Assembly (NCBI GenBank): GCA_914767715.1
Contig: OU612070.1
Location: 23,798,025 to 23,858,024, forward strand
Direction: 5' to 3'
DNA: 60,000 bases
Source of the DNA: Membranipora membranacea
Taxonomy: Eukaryota > Bryozoa > Gymnolaemata > Cheilostomatida > Membraniporidae
Every line of letters begins with the position of its first letter. Position 1 is the first letter of the stretch. Positions 56,292 to 60,000 of the stretch are shown here, piece after piece. The notes beneath the pieces were generated by a model. That model saw nothing but the letters and a program-made list of their open reading frames with translations. It did no database searches and was not told the DNA's origin. Position numbers and translations under genes: made by a program.

Positions 56292-59200
56292 CTACTGAGG
56301 TAGGCTATAGACGTGGTAATCTGATTGGTCCAAATCTAGCTCACAGTAGTCTGGATCAGCTTCTTCATCTCTTAAAGTTACGTCGTTCTCATATATAGGA
56401 GCGGTGTTGGCTACTTGTATTTGAGTGTCGTCAGGCTCTTTATGACTGCTGAATAAATAAGGCAGCAGAATTAAGTATGAGCAAGTATCAAACAATGTCA
56501 TATATTTTTAATGAACCATAACAAATTATATCTTGTTATTCCATCTCAACAATATGATGCAGCCTGTTAAAATGATCCATTCTGGCCTGTGACTTAGGAA
56601 TGTTCCAGTTTGCCAGCATTCCAGTTGCTTCCCCTTTACCACTAAACCAGGGCTTATCAGTAGAGGAGCACAACTCCAAATACAGGCAAAATGGATCAAA
56701 GTTGATATAATTTGGACCCAACAGGTCGTGCACGATCACCGTCTGAAGCCAGGAGATCTTAAATCTTCTTTTTTTATTATGAGTTTTGCTTAGAAAATGC
56801 TCACAATCACAAGCTCATTTTAAACCTATAAAGCCTAATAAATTGTGTATCATAAAAGTAGAAATCAATTCAACAATAACAACCAAGAACATTTTAAACT
56901 TAGTCTTTTCTTTCTCGGAATATTTTACAACCAAAGGTGCTTGCAATAAAACCACCATAGTAACCATAGTAACCATAGTAACCATAGTAACCATAGTAAC
57001 CATAGTAACCATAGTAACCATAGTAATCATAGTAACCATATCAACCGTCAACCATTACCACTAGACCTTATTCTTCCTGACAAAATAATTTTTTTTCCCA
57101 TAAGGCACACAGCCATAACCGATTTTTTCTCACAAAGTCAACAACAACAACTACTTCTTCCCAATTGCAATAGAACAACTAATAAATTAAAAACATTGAG
57201 CTCTACGTCTATAGAAACATAGCGTCAGTTTCTGCATGTAGCTCATATTGTGTAACACTGCATCGAGTACAAACAAGACTGTATGCTGGAAGTGTGCAAC
57301 AAATTTGAACAACAATAATTAATGCTGATATGTGTTTTCTGTCCTTTGAGTTGATTTAACAAATTAACAAAATTATCGATTATTACCTGCTGGATTTTTT
57401 CCGCCGTATGTACAAAATCCCGAGAACAACGGCTACTCCAAGGATCAGCAGAGCCAGTATAGGTACAATTATTGCAGCAACATTCACAGAATTACTGATT
57501 GGTGTAGACGCCACATAGTCATTCTTTCTGCTGTTGCCATCTGGGGAAGAGATATGCTGTTGTTTAAAATCAAAGGTGAAGTGATGTAGAGGGGCAACTA
57601 GCAGTTGAACAGCCAAAATGCGAAAAATGAGATGAAAAATATCACTAGGGTAAAATGACGGAAATGGGATGAAACTGCCATTCTAAAAACAAGGCTGTAT
57701 CGTTAGTCTGTCACAGTCCTGACAGACACTCCCTGAGAAGAGGCGAGTGGTAGTCGCTAGGAATCAGGGGAAAGAATAAATCAAAGATTCTATATAGATG
57801 GATATCAGTTCGAAAGGAAATATTACCAACATGAAAATGTAAAAAAACTTCCCAGGGACAGTTGAAACTTGTTTTACTGCAGGTTGATGAAAAGCTTGAT
57901 GTTTCAATGTAGAATATTCACCTGCGGTAGTAGGGGCGGAAGTAGGAGAAGTGAGGTCCACGCTCCTACTCCAGTACAACATCTCATACCCATCAGCTAA
58001 TGTCAAGAATATTTTAAACTCATAAATGGCTGATTGTGACATATTTAATCTTATTTGGCCGAATATACTACCTACTAAGGTAATATTCATCTGTTGGTAA
58101 CTGATAGTCACAGAGGCAGCACATGGGTCTCCTGTCTGTAAAATACAACAAAATGGATAATATGTATGGTAAAGATTATGGTCTGGATGATAATGGAATG
58201 CAACCAGCAGGGACCCAGTCGAATCTTGATCTTGAACGTTACCTGGTTTGTCAGCTTGCCCTGTCTAATTTATAGCTAATAGGGCAAAGCATCTTTCTTA
58301 CACAGATTTGGAGGTCGAAGATCCCATTGTTGTCACAGACTTTGGCTATGGTCTTTTTGTAGACAGCTATTATATTATTAATTGAAGAATTTAAGATTAG
58401 ATTATCTTACAATGTTATGATTGCTTAGAATAGCTGACACAGTTCCGTCACCATTTGCTGTTATGTTTATACTGACATCGGAATCAGCCAATCTTTTTCT
58501 CCCTGTAAAAAATCAGCTTGGATATACAGGCTTAGTGAAAAATGTGTGCTATAATAAAAATGGTATACAGAAATTATCAAAGGAATCAAACCACAGGAGT
58601 GTTCCACATTGGAAGTTGAGGGTATTATTTTGAATATAAATGACCAGTCATTTTCATTGGAACAGGACAATCATTTTGTGGGCATAATTATGATGACTTT
58701 GAAGGTATTGGTTGTCCTTAATTTAACTAAAGCGTCCAAGGTCTACACTTTTAGCCTGTTAAACTTTTAGACCTCAGATTCTACTTAGATAAGGAAAACA
58801 ACTCCAAGACCTACCAGCACAGAAAGGTGACTGCGTACTTTTCGCATCTTCTGGGTACTCCTGCCCGTTAAAGTTCCTCAACACCTCCACTTTAGCATAT
58901 AGAGGAGAAGTAACATCTAGACCCTCTAATAAGACTTGAGGCGTCCCCACGGGTATCAACTCAGGATGACACTGAAATGACTGACCGAAGTCCTGATCAG
59001 TTGAGCAGATAATCCTGTAGAGAACAGCTCCCTGAGACTCCGGGGAGCCAGGGGAAGGTATTACTAGTCGAATCTGACCATTAGTCACTGAGCGATGAGA
59101 AGTTGATGGGTTCGCAGGAAGTCTTGTGTAACCTGATTAAAAGATAGATACAACACAGCTGGTATTTGGATATCTTATATCTACACTTTTCAAATGCGTT

Positions 59201-59830
59201 TTTCACAAAGGTATTAGCATTCCCTTATTCAGCAACATTTTTATGACAATGGCATACAATATTTTATGCCCAATCACAGCCAGCTCTTAAAAGTGTTCGG
59301 GATGACGATTATATGAATAATTTTATTTATGTGTATTTATTGCTTACCTGCTACAAAAGCTTTGAGTGAGACTTCAAGCTTCAATCTATCAGTAAATGCT
59401 GTTATCCTTAAATCTTGGTGGAAAGAGGCTTCTTTGTGTACATTTTGTAGACCTGTGTCGACAGCTTCCAAAGAAACCAAATGTTTGGCACCAAAAGGAG
59501 AGCAGTTTATAGTATATATGCCAAGTAGATCATTGGCTTTCACTGGAACAAGAGCTTGCTGATGAAACTGGAACCTGACTCCTAAATCATTTATATTTTC
59601 TGGCTGTAACAATGTTGATGTGACGTATATGTAAGAGTTTTCTGAATTTCGTTTTCCAAAAATTGTGACGTAAGATGAGCTACCACACACAGTGCCATCC
59701 TTCAGAAAATATTTCCAACCAATTAAGTATCCATCAAGAGTCAACTTTAGATTGTTGAACAATCTGAAAGCTTGGCCTACAGTATTTCTTTCTATCACTG
59801 GAACGCCATCAGAGATTCCTGTAGAGTCAT
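56292..59830 (-). CDS. RPTP-like transmembrane receptor lacking a phosphatase domain, 5' part outside window
   Basis: A paralogue of the gene at 33363-50797. Exons in the window (minus): 59830-59348 (161-codon unidentified module), 59132-58815 (FN3-like), 58502-58411 and 58135-57922 (split FN3-like), 57540-57387 (membrane span NVAAIIVPILALLILGVAVV plus RRKKSSR) and 56448-56292 (tail, stop TAG). Phases chain and lengths equal those of the paralogue except the first exon (one codon shorter). The tail exon is joined in phase 2 and gives about 52 residues, including APIYENDV, DPDYCELDL and DYHVYSLPQ: YEN fits a Grb2-type SH2 site and YCEL a YxxL motif. It should therefore signal as a kinase or phosphatase substrate rather than as an enzyme. 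The PAN exon(s) and signal peptide lie beyond 60000. That the tail exon is the true 3' end is inferred from phase, acceptor and open frame. Confidence 0.82.
56536..56742 (-). CDS. Unidentified exon-like open frame
   Basis: Minus frame after a fair acceptor (CTTCAG|ACGG at 56742), reading VHDLLGPNYINFDPFCLYLE... and ...WNIPKSQARMDHFNRLHH to a stop at 56536. Amino-acid composition looks coding (Trp, His, Cys spread; no low complexity), but I do not recognise a family. It lies in the intron between the span exon and the tail exon of the phosphatase-less receptor. Splicing from the span exon (phase 2) would hit TGA at once, so it is not part of that gene. It could be a fragment of a gene or mobile element. 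Confidence 0.3.
   Translation of the reverse strand, partial: TVIVHDLLGPNYINFDPFCLYLELCSSTDKPWFSGKGEATGMLANWNIPKSQARMDHFNRLHHIVEME
56955..57044. repeat. Minisatellite, about ten copies of CCATAGTAA
   Basis: Tandem 9-mers, one with a C-to-T change (TCATAGTAA), ending in a decayed CCATATCAA. Located in the intron before the tail exon of the phosphatase-less receptor. Open frames across it encode only a repeated tripeptide and are not genes. Confidence 0.9.
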
Positions 59831-60000
59831 CTGCAAAAAACATCATTTATTGATATCCTGAAAATGTCTTTGAATTAAAAGGGACCTTACCAAAGCCCTC
59901 CATGTTATAATTGTCAAGTTGGCCGTATAAAACATACATATAGGAAATAATTAAGGAACACTAGGTAAACTAACTATGACTCGCAGTTGCAAGTACACTT

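Noticed and set aside
56955-57044. CRISPR-like or telomeric array
   Set aside because: Contiguous 9-mers without spacers and not a telomere motif.
56786-57064. Frames of about 80-90 codons on both strands
   Set aside because: Made by the CCATAGTAA minisatellite; they encode only a repeated tripeptide.

Overview
The window is animal nuclear DNA: AT-rich, intron-dense, with GT-AG introns of about 100 bases to several kilobases, and no prokaryotic operon structure. Every protein-coding gene I can support is on the minus strand. The gene content (an ILF2/NF45 orthologue, receptor tyrosine phosphatases with PAN-type ectodomains, a Gly/Lys-rich AHNAK-like scaffold) fits a metazoan. The RPTP family with lineage-specific ectodomains and the compact introns suggest an early-branching invertebrate such as a sponge or cnidarian. 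That placement is inference, not something the sequence proves.

Layout, read leftwards along the minus strand. (1) From beyond 60000 to 56292: the 3' part of a receptor gene whose ectodomain is a close paralogue of the next gene. It ends after its transmembrane exon in a short tyrosine-rich tail with no phosphatase domain. (2) 50798-56291: spacer with two copies of a 360-364 bp transposable element, each inside its own 9-bp target duplication, a tRNA-derived SINE, and decayed relics of phosphatase exons. (3) 50797-33363: a complete receptor tyrosine phosphatase (signal peptide, three PAN-like exons of which two are a recent tandem duplicate, an unidentified 160-residue module, two FN3-like modules, one membrane span, an active-looking D1 and a degenerate D2). 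(4) 33362-31250: spacer with a perfect 53-bp-arm hairpin element flanked by a 9-10 bp direct repeat. (5) 31249-27009: ILF2, 11 coding exons, 383 codons, reading frame intact. (6) 27008-24150: spacer with microsatellites. (7) About 24120 to beyond position 1: a long gene with a non-coding first exon and an MGNKASSS N-terminus (predicted myristoylation). Its many small, mostly phase-1 exons encode Gly-rich and GPSLSV-type repeats, and its 3' end lies outside the window.

For all three genes I chained exon phases by hand. The chains hold without frameshift, except for one junction in the RPTP D2 domain that I could not resolve. The two receptor genes are tandem paralogues. The likely history is duplication of an RPTP, loss of the catalytic region in one copy (relic exons remain downstream), and acquisition or exposure of a short tail with SH2-docking-type tyrosines. 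ILF2 and the scaffold gene are unrelated to this and merely adjacent.
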